In this document: positions 16,690 through 24,069 of the stretch, piece after piece | Numbering within the stretch: the stretch's first letter is position 1 | Layout: each line of letters begins with the position of its first letter | Source: CAYRHN01 sp964424115 | GTDB lineage: Bacteria > Chloroflexota > Anaerolineae > Anaerolineales > Anaerolineaceae | Length of the DNA: 64,000 bases | Assembly (NCBI GenBank): GCA_964424115.1 | Contig: CAYRHN010000012.1 | Span: forward strand, 67,840 to 131,839 | Direction: 5' to 3' | The notes under the pieces: model-generated | Told to the model about the DNA's origin: nothing | The model's input: only the letters and a program-made list of their open reading frames with translations | Databases searched by the model: none | Program-made: the position numbers and the translations under genes

Positions 16690-17454
16690 TCATTTTTCAG
16701 CGCTAAAAGAAAAGCGGATGGCGTTCTTCGTGCAGCCGTCCACACAGGTGCCGCACAGGATGCAGGAGGAGTTCTCCATCTGGTTCATCTGCACCATGCC
16801 GTTCACGTCCAGGCTCATCGGGCAGTGGCTGGTGCAGGTCTTGCAATCCGCGCAGGCGGAGGGGTCGGCCTTCAGGCGCAGAGAAGGCCAGGCCAGGCGG
16901 TTGCGCAGCCAGCGCCCGGCGATCATGAAGGGCGCCATCCAACAGACGGTGTGGCAGCCTGCCCGCCGTCCGACGAAGATCGCCAGCCCGGCGAAGAGCA
17001 GGATGACGATATAGTAGATCATGTAGGCGAAGAAGATCGGGCGGTCAGCGTCCCCGGCCACTGAGATGCCGTTCTGCGTGTCGAGGAGCATATTGACGGT
17101 GCGGAAGCCACCCGCGCTGAGGGCAGTAAAGAGGACTATGCTGATCCACGGGATCCACACTGCCCACTTGATCCAGCTGATCTTGCGCACGTTCACCGCG
17201 CGGTTGTTGACCGGCTCGACGATCTCCTGGATGCCGCCGCCGGGGCACACCCAACCGCACCAGGCCCGCCCGAGGAAGAGCGAGGCGGCGAACATCAGGC
17301 TGAACATCACCGCGCTGCCGCTGGCGATGCCCTGCGAAGCGCCGTCGAGGATGACGTAAGGCGAGAGGAAGTTCATCGTGATCGGAAAGGACAAAAAGGC
17401 CAGGATGACCAGGGCTTTGCGCACGCGCTGGCGCATGGGGATTTGTTTTATCAT
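16690..17454 (-). CDS. Membrane-bound 4Fe-4S polyferredoxin (NapH/NosR/CcoG type)
   Basis: 254 residues. About five membrane segments alternate with Cys motifs: CGWVCPGGG near residue 70 (the CxxxCP motif of NapH-type proteins), CHTVCWMAPF near 175, then two C-terminal ferredoxin motifs, CADCKTCTSHCPMSL and CILCGTCVDGCTKNAI. It would pass electrons between the membrane quinone pool and a soluble or periplasmic partner. The start at 17454 is preferred to 17469 because AAGGAG lies 6 nt before it. It directly follows the PadR gene and is probably repressed with it. The downstream two-domain flavoprotein is a candidate partner. Confidence 0.9.
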   Translation of the reverse strand: MIKQIPMRQRVRKALVILAFLSFPITMNFLSPYVILDGASQGIASGSAVMFSLMFAASLFLGRAWCGWVCPGGGIQEIVEPVNNRAVNVRKISWIKWAVWIPWISIVLFTALSAGGFRTVNMLLDTQNGISVAGDADRPIFFAYMIYYIVILLFAGLAIFVGRRAGCHTVCWMAPFMIAGRWLRNRLAWPSLRLKADPSACADCKTCTSHCPMSLDVNGMVQMNQMENSSCILCGTCVDGCTKNAIRFSFSAEK

Positions 17455-17473
17455 GAAAAGCTCCTTCATGTGA

Positions 17474-18028
17474 TTATTCTTGCGGGACTTCGCCAGCCTT
17501 GATGCGCGCGATCACGCTCTCGGCCCATTCCAGGTTGGCGCGCATGTTGCGGATGCCGTTTTCCAGGGTCAGCATCCAGAAGAAATGTTCGCGCGGCGAG
17601 TTGATCTGGTTGCGGTAGGGCTCGATCGAATCCGGGATGGCGTAATACTGATTGAGCACCATGCGCATCATCTGGGCGAAGCCCTCGAACTTGGCCAGGA
17701 TCTCCGCGTCGGACATCTGCCCGGCGAAGAAGACCTGCACCAGGGGGGCGCTGCGCGGCGCGTCCATTGGCGGTGGGCCGCTGATCCAGCGCGCCAGCTC
17801 GGCCTGCCCGGCAGGGGTGATGTGGTAGACCTTGCGGTCGGGCCGGTCGGACTGTTCGATCACTTCCACCTCCACCCAGCCGCGTTCGGTCAGGCGCGCC
17901 AGGGTGCGGTAGATCTGGCTCTGGTCGGCAGCCCAAAAGTGCTGGATGGAGTTGTCGAAGATCTTTTTCAGATCGTAACCTGAGAGCGGTTTGTAGTGGA
18001 GGAAACCCAGGATGGCGTAATCAAGCAT
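17474..18028 (-). CDS. PadR-family transcriptional regulator
   Basis: 184 residues. An N-terminal winged helix (MLDYAILGFLHYKPLSGYDLKKIF; QIYRTLARLTERGWVE recognition region) is followed by a C-terminal helical dimerisation domain, as in the Vir/PadR-s2 type. The ATG at 18028 is preferred to the GTG at 18037 since GAGGTG then serves as SD, 6 nt upstream. An almost perfect 38-bp palindrome directly upstream (18045-18082) contains the likely -10, so autoregulation is likely. The next gene on the strand is the polyferredoxin. The ligand is unknown. Confidence 0.92.
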   Translation of the reverse strand: MLDYAILGFLHYKPLSGYDLKKIFDNSIQHFWAADQSQIYRTLARLTERGWVEVEVIEQSDRPDRKVYHITPAGQAELARWISGPPPMDAPRSAPLVQVFFAGQMSDAEILAKFEGFAQMMRMVLNQYYAIPDSIEPYRNQINSPREHFFWMLTLENGIRNMRANLEWAESVIARIKAGEVPQE

Positions 18029-18098
18029 ATAGGACACCTCGTATATTATAGGACAAGTATTATATAATACTTATCCTATAATAGCACAATCCTATATG
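18026..18098. promoter_or_regulatory. PadR operator: nested inverted repeats
   Basis: The inner palindrome at 18045-18082 is 38 bp with a single mismatched pair; its arms read ATTATAGGACAAGTATTAT and ATAATACTTATCCTATAAT. An outer perfect pair, CATATAGGA (18026-18034) and TCCTATATG (18090-18098), flanks it. The left outer arm includes the padR start codon. A TATAAT for padR lies within the inner palindrome (18050-18045). Four TATAGGA-type half-sites suggest two regulator dimers binding. Confidence 0.7.
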
Positions 18099-18269
18099 AA
18101 TGTCAAGAAGATGCCTGGGAAAGCACGCGCCATTCGTAAAATCGAACGGCGTTCGGTGCATCCTGGTACCCCACCCCCTGACCCTAGCCCCCAAGCCCCG
18201 AGTAACGCCACGGGCCGTCCCTGCGAAATGTCCTTTATCCTCTACGGCTCATAAATCTCCCGCTTCAGG

Positions 18270-18275
18270 TATAAT
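18270..18275 (+). promoter_or_regulatory. -10 hexamer for leaderless SCP2-domain mRNA
   Basis: TATAAT ends 7 nt before the ATG at 18283. There is no Shine-Dalgarno, and the intervening TACCCCC is unsuited to ribosome binding. Confidence 0.5.
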
Positions 18276-18282
18276 TACCCCC

Positions 18283-18618
18283 ATGTCCAACCTGACCATC
18301 CAGGATCTATTTGATAAATTGCCCGTGGCCTTCCTGCCGGAACGCGCCGGGGGCGTCGATACCACCATCCTCTTTGAGCTATCCGGCGAAGGCGGCGGGG
18401 AATGGCTGGTGCATATCCACGAGCAGCGCTGCGAGGTGACCCGCGCGCGGGTGGAAAAACCCACCCTCATGCTGCAAGCCGGGGCGCAGGACGTGCTGGA
18501 TATTTTCTTCGGCAAGCTGGATCCTGTGCGCGCCTATATGCTGGGTAAGGTGCAGTTCACCGGGGATATGGGCCTGGCCATGCGCCTGACCTCGCTCTTT
18601 GATGTCAAAAGAGTATAA
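18283..18618 (+). CDS. SCP2 sterol-binding domain protein
   Basis: 111 residues, a stand-alone SCP2-like lipid-binding fold. The pattern includes TTILFELSGEGGGEWLVHI, then the ARVEKPTLMLQAGAQDVLDIFFGKLDPVRAYMLGKVQFTGDM core typical of small bacterial SCP2 proteins. It presumably binds a hydrophobic ligand in the cytoplasm. The ATG at 18283 is chosen over upstream in-frame codons because the extension to 18100 is low-complexity and the -10 element would lie inside it. A hairpin repeat follows the stop. Confidence 0.88.
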   Translation: MSNLTIQDLFDKLPVAFLPERAGGVDTTILFELSGEGGGEWLVHIHEQRCEVTRARVEKPTLMLQAGAQDVLDIFFGKLDPVRAYMLGKVQFTGDMGLAMRLTSLFDVKRV

Positions 18619-18623
18619 AACCT

Positions 18624-18710
18624 ACCACGAAGAAACAAAGAAAATAAGGGACACAAAGGTTCTTAATAGAAAATCCTTTGTGTCCCTTTGTGCCTTAGTG
18701 TCTTTGTGGT
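18624..18710. repeat. Intergenic hairpin repeat, CACCACGAAG family
   Basis: ACCACGAAGAAACAAAG on the left pairs imperfectly with CCTTAGTGTCTTTGTGGT on the right. It lies between the convergent SCP2 and DUF59 genes and could terminate both. Confidence 0.75.
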
Positions 18711-18716
18711 GAAGAA

Positions 18717-19067
18717 TTAAGTATATAATCCCCACTCTGGACCCAGGCCTTCTTCCATCATCGAGAAATCCCACATCTCCAGGGAGAAGTCGATGAAGGC
18801 GGGGCGCTCCAACGCCTCTTCGGCCTTCTTGCGCGTCACGTCGATCAACGCCGGACCATAGGGGCAATAGGGGGTGGTGAGGATCATCTTGATCGTGGTG
18901 CTCTCATCCTCGATCTGCACATCCCGCACCAATCCAAGCTGGATGATCGACAACCCCAGCTCGGGGTCCATGACCTCGCCGAGGGCGGCGCGCAGCTTGT
19001 GGCTAAGTTCGGGGTGGGTGGCTTCGGCAGCCCAGACAGGGCGATTGCTTCCTGGGGGTTCGCTCAT
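18717..19067 (-). CDS. DUF59/MIP18-family Fe-S assembly protein (SufT-like)
   Basis: 116 residues. The DUF59 core is present: LRAALGEVMDPELGLSIIQLGLVRDVQI, then MILTTPYCPYGPALIDVTRKKAEEAL, which has the conserved Cys of the TxxxCP region. SufT-type proteins help mature Fe-S proteins. The ATG at 19067 overlaps the sufR stop by 4 nt (ATGA), so it is translationally coupled to the regulator. Context supports an Fe-S role: sufR upstream and the sufCBD-sufS-sufU operon diverging from the same control region. A longer frame to 19277 only shadows sufR. Confidence 0.88.
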   Translation of the reverse strand: MSEPPGSNRPVWAAEATHPELSHKLRAALGEVMDPELGLSIIQLGLVRDVQIEDESTTIKMILTTPYCPYGPALIDVTRKKAEEALERPAFIDFSLEMWDFSMMEEGLGPEWGLYT

Positions 19068-19696
19068 TTCTTTTGCTCCTGGATGGCGCTGGCGGGGATG
19101 GAATAGGTGCAGTGCGCGTCGCCGCGCAGCACGCATTGGATCTTTTCCACCGGCACCGCCAGCACAGATGAGATCAGGGTCTGGTCCACCGCGCAAACTT
19201 CCGGGTGGCTTTGGCCGACATGGTAATAGGGGCAGGTCACCTCGCGGATCAGGTACTGGTCGTTCTCCTTCTCCCATTCCACCTGGAAACCTTCGCGGGC
19301 CAGCACATCCTGGATCAGGTTGAGGCGCTCTTCTACCGGCAGCCCGGCACCCGCCTGGGCGTACTCGGCGGCCAGGGTGGAGGCCAACCCGGTGAAGATC
19401 TGCCCGAATTGTTCTTCAGGCAAGGAGAGCTTGAGCTGGTCGAGCAGCAGGTTGGTCAGACGGAAATAGCGCGAGGGGAAGCGCTCCAGGCCTTTGTCGG
19501 TCAGGAAATAGACCAAGCGCGGGCGTCCCACGCCGTGGCGTTCTTCCTCACAGGTCACCAGCCCCTCGGCTTGTAGAGTGTTGAGGTGGTGGCGCACGGA
19601 AATGCCGTTGATGTTCACCGCCTCGGCCAGGTCGTTGACCTGGCTGCGCGGGTGGGAGGCCAGGGTTTGCAGGATCCGTTCGCGGGTGCTTTTCAT
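19064..19696 (-). CDS. sufR: SufR-type Fe-S-sensing repressor of the suf operon
   Basis: 210 residues. An N-terminal winged helix-turn-helix (LAEAVNINGISVRHHLNTLQAEGLV) is followed by a helical domain and a C-terminal Cys set: CPYYHVGQSHPEVC, then QCVLRGDAHCTY. This matches SufR proteins, which hold a [4Fe-4S] cluster and repress suf genes when clusters are sufficient. It is divergent from sufC; the two promoters share an inverted repeat at 19727-19760. The mRNA looks leaderless: the -10 (TATGAT, 19708-19703) ends 6 nt before the ATG. Confidence 0.93.
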   Translation of the reverse strand: MKSTRERILQTLASHPRSQVNDLAEAVNINGISVRHHLNTLQAEGLVTCEEERHGVGRPRLVYFLTDKGLERFPSRYFRLTNLLLDQLKLSLPEEQFGQIFTGLASTLAAEYAQAGAGLPVEERLNLIQDVLAREGFQVEWEKENDQYLIREVTCPYYHVGQSHPEVCAVDQTLISSVLAVPVEKIQCVLRGDAHCTYSIPASAIQEQKK

Positions 19697-19702
19697 ACAG
19701 TC

Positions 19703-19731
19703 ATCATATCAAAAGGCGCGGGTTTTGTCAA
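19703..19731 (-). promoter_or_regulatory. sufR promoter
   Basis: TTGACA (19731-19726), a 17-nt spacer and TATGAT (19708-19703) make a near-consensus housekeeping promoter reading left. The -10 ends 6 nt before the sufR ATG. The -35 lies in the left arm of the suf inverted repeat. Confidence 0.8.
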
Positions 19732-19760
19732 TATTTAAGAATATTATCATAAATATTGAC
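19727..19760. promoter_or_regulatory. Shared suf operator (candidate SufR site)
   Basis: A perfect inverted repeat with 11-bp arms GTCAATATTTA (19727-19737) and TAAATATTGAC (19750-19760), with a 12-nt AT-rich spacer. Each arm contains most of the -35 of one of the two divergent promoters, so one bound SufR dimer could block both. Confidence 0.8.
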
Positions 19761-19784
19761 TGAAAAAGCCCAAAATGGTATAAT
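19756..19784 (+). promoter_or_regulatory. sufCBD operon promoter
   Basis: TTGACT (19756-19761), a 17-nt spacer and TATAAT (19779-19784). The sufC leader is then about 115 nt and contains an imperfect hairpin, GTATCTTGC...GCAAAGATAC (about 19805-19840). Confidence 0.85.
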
Positions 19785-19906
19785 ACGCGCGTCGATCAAA
19801 CGGGTATCTTGCTTGAGCACGCTTGCAAAGATACGACCATCGCAACATTAACCGGCTGTGAGCTTCAAGCTGTGAGCTGTCCGTAAAATTACAGGAGTAT
19901 GAACTC

Positions 19907-20686
19907 ATGTCTGAACTGGTCATTCGCAATTTGCACGTCAGTATTGAAGATAAACCGATCTTGAAAGGCCTCAACCTGACCATCGGGCAGGGCGAGGTGC
20001 ATGCCATCATGGGTCCCAACGGCACGGGTAAATCCACCCTGGCCTACACCCTGATGGGCCACCCCTCCTATACGGTTACCCAGGGCGAAGTGATCTTCAA
20101 GGGCCAGAATGTACTGGAACTGGAAGCCGATGAACGCTCGCGCCTGGGCCTCTTCCTGGCTTTCCAGTACCCGGTTGCCATTCCCGGCGTGACGCTGGCG
20201 AACTTCCTGCGCACCGCCCTGAATGCCCGCCGCCGCGCCACCAATCCAGAAGATAAGGGCATGCCGCTGGTGGAGTTCCGCAAGATGATCAAGGAACGCA
20301 TGGAACTGCTCAAGATGGACCCCGCTTTCGCCGGGCGCTACCTGAACGACGGTTTCTCCGGCGGTGAAAAGAAGCGCGCCGAGATCCTCCAGATGGCCAC
20401 CCTCAAACCCGAGATCGCCATCCTGGACGAGACCGACTCGGGCCTGGATATCGACGCCCTGCGCATTGTCTCGGAGGGTGTCAACGCCCTGCGCGGGCCG
20501 CAGCTGGGCGTGCTGGTCATCACTCACTACCAGCGCATTCTGAACTACATTAAACCGGAATTCGTGCATGTCATGCTCGGCGGGCGGATCGTTGAATCCG
20601 GCGGCGCCGACCTGGCCCTGCATCTGGAAGAGCACGGCTACGATTGGGTGCGCGAAAAATACGAGAATGAGATTGCCGCGTCCTGA
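19907..20686 (+). CDS. sufC: SufC, Fe-S assembly ATPase
   Basis: 259 residues. The ABC-type ATPase of the SufBC2D scaffold, driving conformational change during cluster assembly. Walker A is GPNGTGKSTL (about residue 33), the signature is FSGGEKKRAEILQ, Walker B is AILDETDSGLD, and the switch His lies in VITHYQR, all canonical for SufC. It is the first gene of the rightward suf operon, with AGGAG 9 nt before the ATG. A repeat element of about 80 bp (20693-20770) lies between it and sufB. Confidence 0.98.
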   Translation: MSELVIRNLHVSIEDKPILKGLNLTIGQGEVHAIMGPNGTGKSTLAYTLMGHPSYTVTQGEVIFKGQNVLELEADERSRLGLFLAFQYPVAIPGVTLANFLRTALNARRRATNPEDKGMPLVEFRKMIKERMELLKMDPAFAGRYLNDGFSGGEKKRAEILQMATLKPEIAILDETDSGLDIDALRIVSEGVNALRGPQLGVLVITHYQRILNYIKPEFVHVMLGGRIVESGGADLALHLEEHGYDWVREKYENEIAAS

Positions 20687-20692
20687 ACCGGG

Positions 20693-20770
20693 CGTCATTG
20701 CGAGGGAGGGCAAAGCCCGATCGAAGCAATCCCCAACCCGTGAAGGGAATAGCTTCGCAGATCGCAATGG
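20693..20770. repeat. CGTCATTGCGAG-family repeat between sufC and sufB
   Basis: It opens CGTCATTGCGAGGGAGGGC and shows the internal GAAGCAATCCCC of this family, ending near GATCGCAATGGCACG. Other copies or remnants are at 23569-23680, 40357-40383, 40562-40591 and inside hypF (45982-46064). Confidence 0.75.
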
Positions 20771-20806
20771 CACGATCATTAAAGGTACGTAGAGGAGACC
20801 CTCAAC

Positions 20807-22219
20807 ATGGATGCCAAACCGCAAAATCAGGCCCTGGAAGGCCTGGGAGAATACAAATACGGCTTCAGCGATCCGGACACCTCGGTCTTTAAGAGCCGCA
20901 AGGGTCTGGATGAAGAGGTAGTGCGCCAGATCTCGGGCATGAAAGGCGAGCCGCAGTGGATGCTGGATTTCCGCCTGCGCGCGCTGGCGCATTTCCGCGC
21001 CCGCCCGATGCCCACCTGGGGCGCCGATCTGAGCAAGCTGAACCTGGACGATATTTATTACTATGTCAAACCCTCCGACCTGGAGAGCAAAAGCTGGGAA
21101 GATGTGCCGGAGGCGATCAAGAAGACCTTCGACCGACTGGGCGTGCCGGAGGCCGAACGCAAGTTCCTGGCCGGGCTGGGCGCGCAGTACGAATCTGAGA
21201 TGGTCTACCACTCGGTGCAGGAGCACCTCGCCAAACAAGGCGTGATCTTCCTCAGCATCGAGGACGGCCTGCGCCAGCACCCCGACCTGTTCCGCCAGTA
21301 TTTTGGCACGGTCATCCCGATCGAGGATAACAAGTTCTCCGCGCTCAACAGCGCGGTCTGGTCGGGCGGGTCGTTCGTCTACATCCCGCCGGGCATCAAG
21401 GTGGACCTGCCCCTGCAGGCTTACTTCCGCCTCAACATTGCCAGCATCGGCCAGTTCGAGCGCTCGTTGATCATCGCCGACGAAGGCGCGCAGGTGCATT
21501 ACGTGGAGGGCTGCACGGCTCCCCAATACACCACCGATTCGTTCCACTCCGGCGTGATCGAGATCATTGTCAAGAAGGGCGCCCGCGTGCGCTATTCCAC
21601 CATCCAGAACTGGTCCACCAACGTGTATAACCTGGTCACCCAGCGCTCGATCGTCGAAGAAGACGGCACGATGGAGTGGGTGGACGCCAACCTGGGCTCG
21701 AAGGTGACGATGAAATACCCCTCCTGCTACCTGAAGGGGCGCGGCGCGCACGGCGAGATCCTCTCGATGGCCTTCGCCGGGCCGGGCCAGCACCAGGATG
21801 CGGGCGGCAAGGTGGTGCATTTTGCCCCGCACACCAGCAGCAAGATCACCTCCAAGTCGATCAGCAAGGGCGGCGGGCGTTCCTCCTACCGCGGCCTGCT
21901 GAAGGTCTACAAGGGCGCCCACGATGCCCGCTCTAACGTGGTCTGCGACGCGCTGCTGCTCGATCCGCAATCCCGTTCGGACACCTACCCCTCGATCGAG
22001 ATCGACGAGGACGATGTGACCATCGGCCACGAAGCCTCCGTCTCCAAGGTGGGCGAGGAGCAGTTATTCTACCTGATGAGCCGCGGCCTGAGCGAAGAAG
22101 AGGCCACCACCATGGTCGTCTCCGGCTTTATTGAGCCGCTGGTGCGCGAACTGCCCATGGAATATGCGGTGGAAATGAACCGCCTGATCCAGCTGCAAAT
22201 GGAAGGGTCGATAGGTTAA
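20807..22219 (+). CDS. sufB: SufB, Fe-S scaffold subunit
   Basis: 470 residues, normal SufB length. It forms the SufBC2D scaffold on which nascent clusters are built. The N-terminal YKYGFSDPDTSVFKSRKGL, the EGCTAPQY segment (conserved SufB Cys region) and VYNLVTQRSIVEEDGTMEW are present, and the beta-helix core ends with the family tail EPLVRELPMEYAVEMNRLIQ. A GAGGAGA SD is about 8 nt upstream. It follows sufC after a repeat element and precedes sufD by 4 nt. Confidence 0.98.
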   Translation: MDAKPQNQALEGLGEYKYGFSDPDTSVFKSRKGLDEEVVRQISGMKGEPQWMLDFRLRALAHFRARPMPTWGADLSKLNLDDIYYYVKPSDLESKSWEDVPEAIKKTFDRLGVPEAERKFLAGLGAQYESEMVYHSVQEHLAKQGVIFLSIEDGLRQHPDLFRQYFGTVIPIEDNKFSALNSAVWSGGSFVYIPPGIKVDLPLQAYFRLNIASIGQFERSLIIADEGAQVHYVEGCTAPQYTTDSFHSGVIEIIVKKGARVRYSTIQNWSTNVYNLVTQRSIVEEDGTMEWVDANLGSKVTMKYPSCYLKGRGAHGEILSMAFAGPGQHQDAGGKVVHFAPHTSSKITSKSISKGGGRSSYRGLLKVYKGAHDARSNVVCDALLLDPQSRSDTYPSIEIDEDDVTIGHEASVSKVGEEQLFYLMSRGLSEEEATTMVVSGFIEPLVRELPMEYAVEMNRLIQLQMEGSIG

Positions 22220-22223
22220 CACT

Positions 22224-23561
22224 ATGGCAGATACCCCCGTTGTGATGCGCCGCCGCGAGGCGGCCCCCAAAGAATTCACTTTCCAATCCGGGCAGGTGCG
22301 CGCCGAAGGACTTTCGGCCGGGCTGCGCGCCTACCGCCAGGAGGCCTGGGAGGCCTTCCACAGCCTGCCGCTGCCCGCCACAAGCGAAGAGGCCTGGCGC
22401 CGCACCGACCTGCGTGCTTTGGAAATCTCCAAATTCCGCCTGCCTGAAGCACAGGCCTACCAGGGTCTGGCGCCGGTGCCGGCCAATCTGCTGCGTCCGC
22501 TCACTGCCGGCGCACACGGCGGGCAGGTGATCCTGCTCCCCGGTGGGGTGCAGGTGCAGTTGAACGAAGACCTTCAGCGCCAGGGAGTGATCTTCACTGA
22601 CCTGCTGAGCGCCGAGCGCCAGCATCCGGCCCTGCTGGAAAAGGCCCTCGGTTCGGTCGTGCATGCCCGCGAAGGGAAATTTGCCGCCCTGGCCGGTGCG
22701 CTGGCGCAGAACGGCGTGTTCCTCTATGTGCCGCGCAACCTGCAGGTGGAACAACCCCTGCACAGCCTGGTCTGGGGGCCGGGGATCAACCTGGCGCACC
22801 TGACCCAGGTGGTGGTCTACCTGGAGGCCGGCGCCTCCGCCACCTACGTGCACGAGGCTGCCTCGCCCGAAGAAAGCGAAGGCCAGGCCATGCACGCCGG
22901 AACGGTGGAACTGTATATTGGCGAAGGCGCTAACCTGCGTTTTGTCGAACTGCAATCCTGGGGCCAGCACGTCTATAACTTCAGCCACGAGCGCGCGCAT
23001 GTCGAACGCGACGGCACGTTGGACTGGATCTTTGGCGCGGTCGGTTCGCGCCTGACCAAGAATTTCTCCGAACTGGACCTGGTGGGGCAGGGCAGCACCG
23101 GCAAGATGTCCGGCTTTTATATCACCAACCACAACCAGCATCTGGATCATGATACCCAGCAGAACCACATGGCCCCCCACACCACCAGCGACCTGCTCTT
23201 CAAGGGCGCGCTGCTGGACGAGAGCCGCTCGGTCTGGCAGGGGATGATCTACGTGGCCCCCGGCGCCGATAAGACCGACGGGTACCAGGCCAACCGCAAC
23301 CTGGTGCTTTCCCCCGCCGCGCGCGCCGATTCGATCCCCGGCCTGGAGATCCTGGCCGACGATGTACGCTGCACCCACGGCGCCACGGTCGGCAAGATCG
23401 ACCCCGAGCAGGTCTTCTACCTGCTCAGCCGTGGCATCCCGCGCGGCGAGGCCGAGCGCCTGGTGGTGGAGGGCTTCTTCGACCCGATCATGCAGCGCAT
23501 CCCCTTCGAGGGCGTGCGCGAGCGCTTCCAGGCTGCCATCCACGAGAAATTGAACGCGTAG
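22224..23561 (+). CDS. sufD: SufD, Fe-S scaffold subunit
   Basis: 445 residues. SufD is a paralogue and partner of SufB in SufBC2D. A less conserved N-terminal region (KEFTFQSGQVRAEGL) leads into a beta-helix domain ending with the SufBD signature LSRGIPRGEAERLVVEGFFDPIMQRIPFE. The conserved His of the SufB/D interface region appears in LEILADDVRCTHGATVGKID. The gene starts 4 nt after the sufB stop. Downstream it is separated from the next gene by a CGTCATTGCGAG repeat. Confidence 0.95.
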   Translation: MADTPVVMRRREAAPKEFTFQSGQVRAEGLSAGLRAYRQEAWEAFHSLPLPATSEEAWRRTDLRALEISKFRLPEAQAYQGLAPVPANLLRPLTAGAHGGQVILLPGGVQVQLNEDLQRQGVIFTDLLSAERQHPALLEKALGSVVHAREGKFAALAGALAQNGVFLYVPRNLQVEQPLHSLVWGPGINLAHLTQVVVYLEAGASATYVHEAASPEESEGQAMHAGTVELYIGEGANLRFVELQSWGQHVYNFSHERAHVERDGTLDWIFGAVGSRLTKNFSELDLVGQGSTGKMSGFYITNHNQHLDHDTQQNHMAPHTTSDLLFKGALLDESRSVWQGMIYVAPGADKTDGYQANRNLVLSPAARADSIPGLEILADDVRCTHGATVGKIDPEQVFYLLSRGIPRGEAERLVVEGFFDPIMQRIPFEGVRERFQAAIHEKLNA

Positions 23562-23568
23562 GAATACA

Positions 23569-23680
23569 CGTCATTGCGAGGAGGGCTTTAGCCCGATGAA
23601 GCGATCTCCAATTCGGCTCGGAGATTGCTTCCCGAAGGGGATGCTCCCCAATCGCACCCCACAGGGGTGCTCGCAATGAC
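23569..23680. repeat. CGTCATTGCGAG-family repeat after sufD
   Basis: The outer arms are CGTCATTGCGAG and CTCGCAATGAC. Internal hairpins include GATCTCCAATTCGGC with GGAGATTGC, and CCCCACAGGGG. About 112 bp, inside the suf operon between sufD and the small unknown gene. Confidence 0.8.
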
Positions 23681-23760
23681 AAGCAAATTTAGTCCTTATG
23701 ATAAAATGAAATGATGCGCAAGACCATGTGGAAGCGCTGAATCAGAACAGGAGCGAAAAA

Positions 23761-24054
23761 ATGGCACCAGTACCCTTTATGTCCCCCCCAGATCCCGAGA
23801 CGGCCTTTGATGTAGGCGACACGGTCGAGGTCTTTTGCGACCATGAGAAAGGCGGCCAGCGCATCCGCGGCTGGCTGAAAGGCATTGTTGTCCAGGTGGA
23901 TCCCAAGATGGTGGCAGTGCAATTCCGCTCCAATGTGTTCCTCACCGACGGTTGGATGGTACCCGACCACATCCTCTGGTACCCGGCCAATTCCCAGCAT
24001 ATCCGTGCCCCGCAGCCGGCGGCTTCGCCTGCCCGCCGCGAGCGGCCCGCCTGA
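23761..24054 (+). CDS. Small conserved-looking protein of unknown function in the suf operon
   Basis: 97 residues; family not recognised. The central part (FDVGDTVEVFCDHEKGGQR, then IRGWLKGIVVQVDPKMVAVQF) looks like a small SH3-like beta barrel, with hydrophobic strands alternating with charged turns. It is followed by WMVPDHILWYPAN and a Pro/Arg-rich tail. It has no Cys that would ligate a cluster apart from one in FCDH. The ATG at 23761 is chosen because AGGAG (23748-23752) is well spaced; the frame continues upstream to a GTG with no SD. Position between sufD and sufS suggests an accessory role in Fe-S biogenesis, unproven. Confidence 0.75.
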   Translation: MAPVPFMSPPDPETAFDVGDTVEVFCDHEKGGQRIRGWLKGIVVQVDPKMVAVQFRSNVFLTDGWMVPDHILWYPANSQHIRAPQPAASPARRERPA

Positions 24055-24069
24055 TCCAAGGACCTTTCT

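Noticed and set aside
19889..22030. A 713-residue open frame on the minus strand over sufC and sufB
   Set aside because: It is antisense to two clear suf genes. Its translation is His/Gly/Val-rich with no family motifs, as expected for the complement of GC-rich coding DNA.
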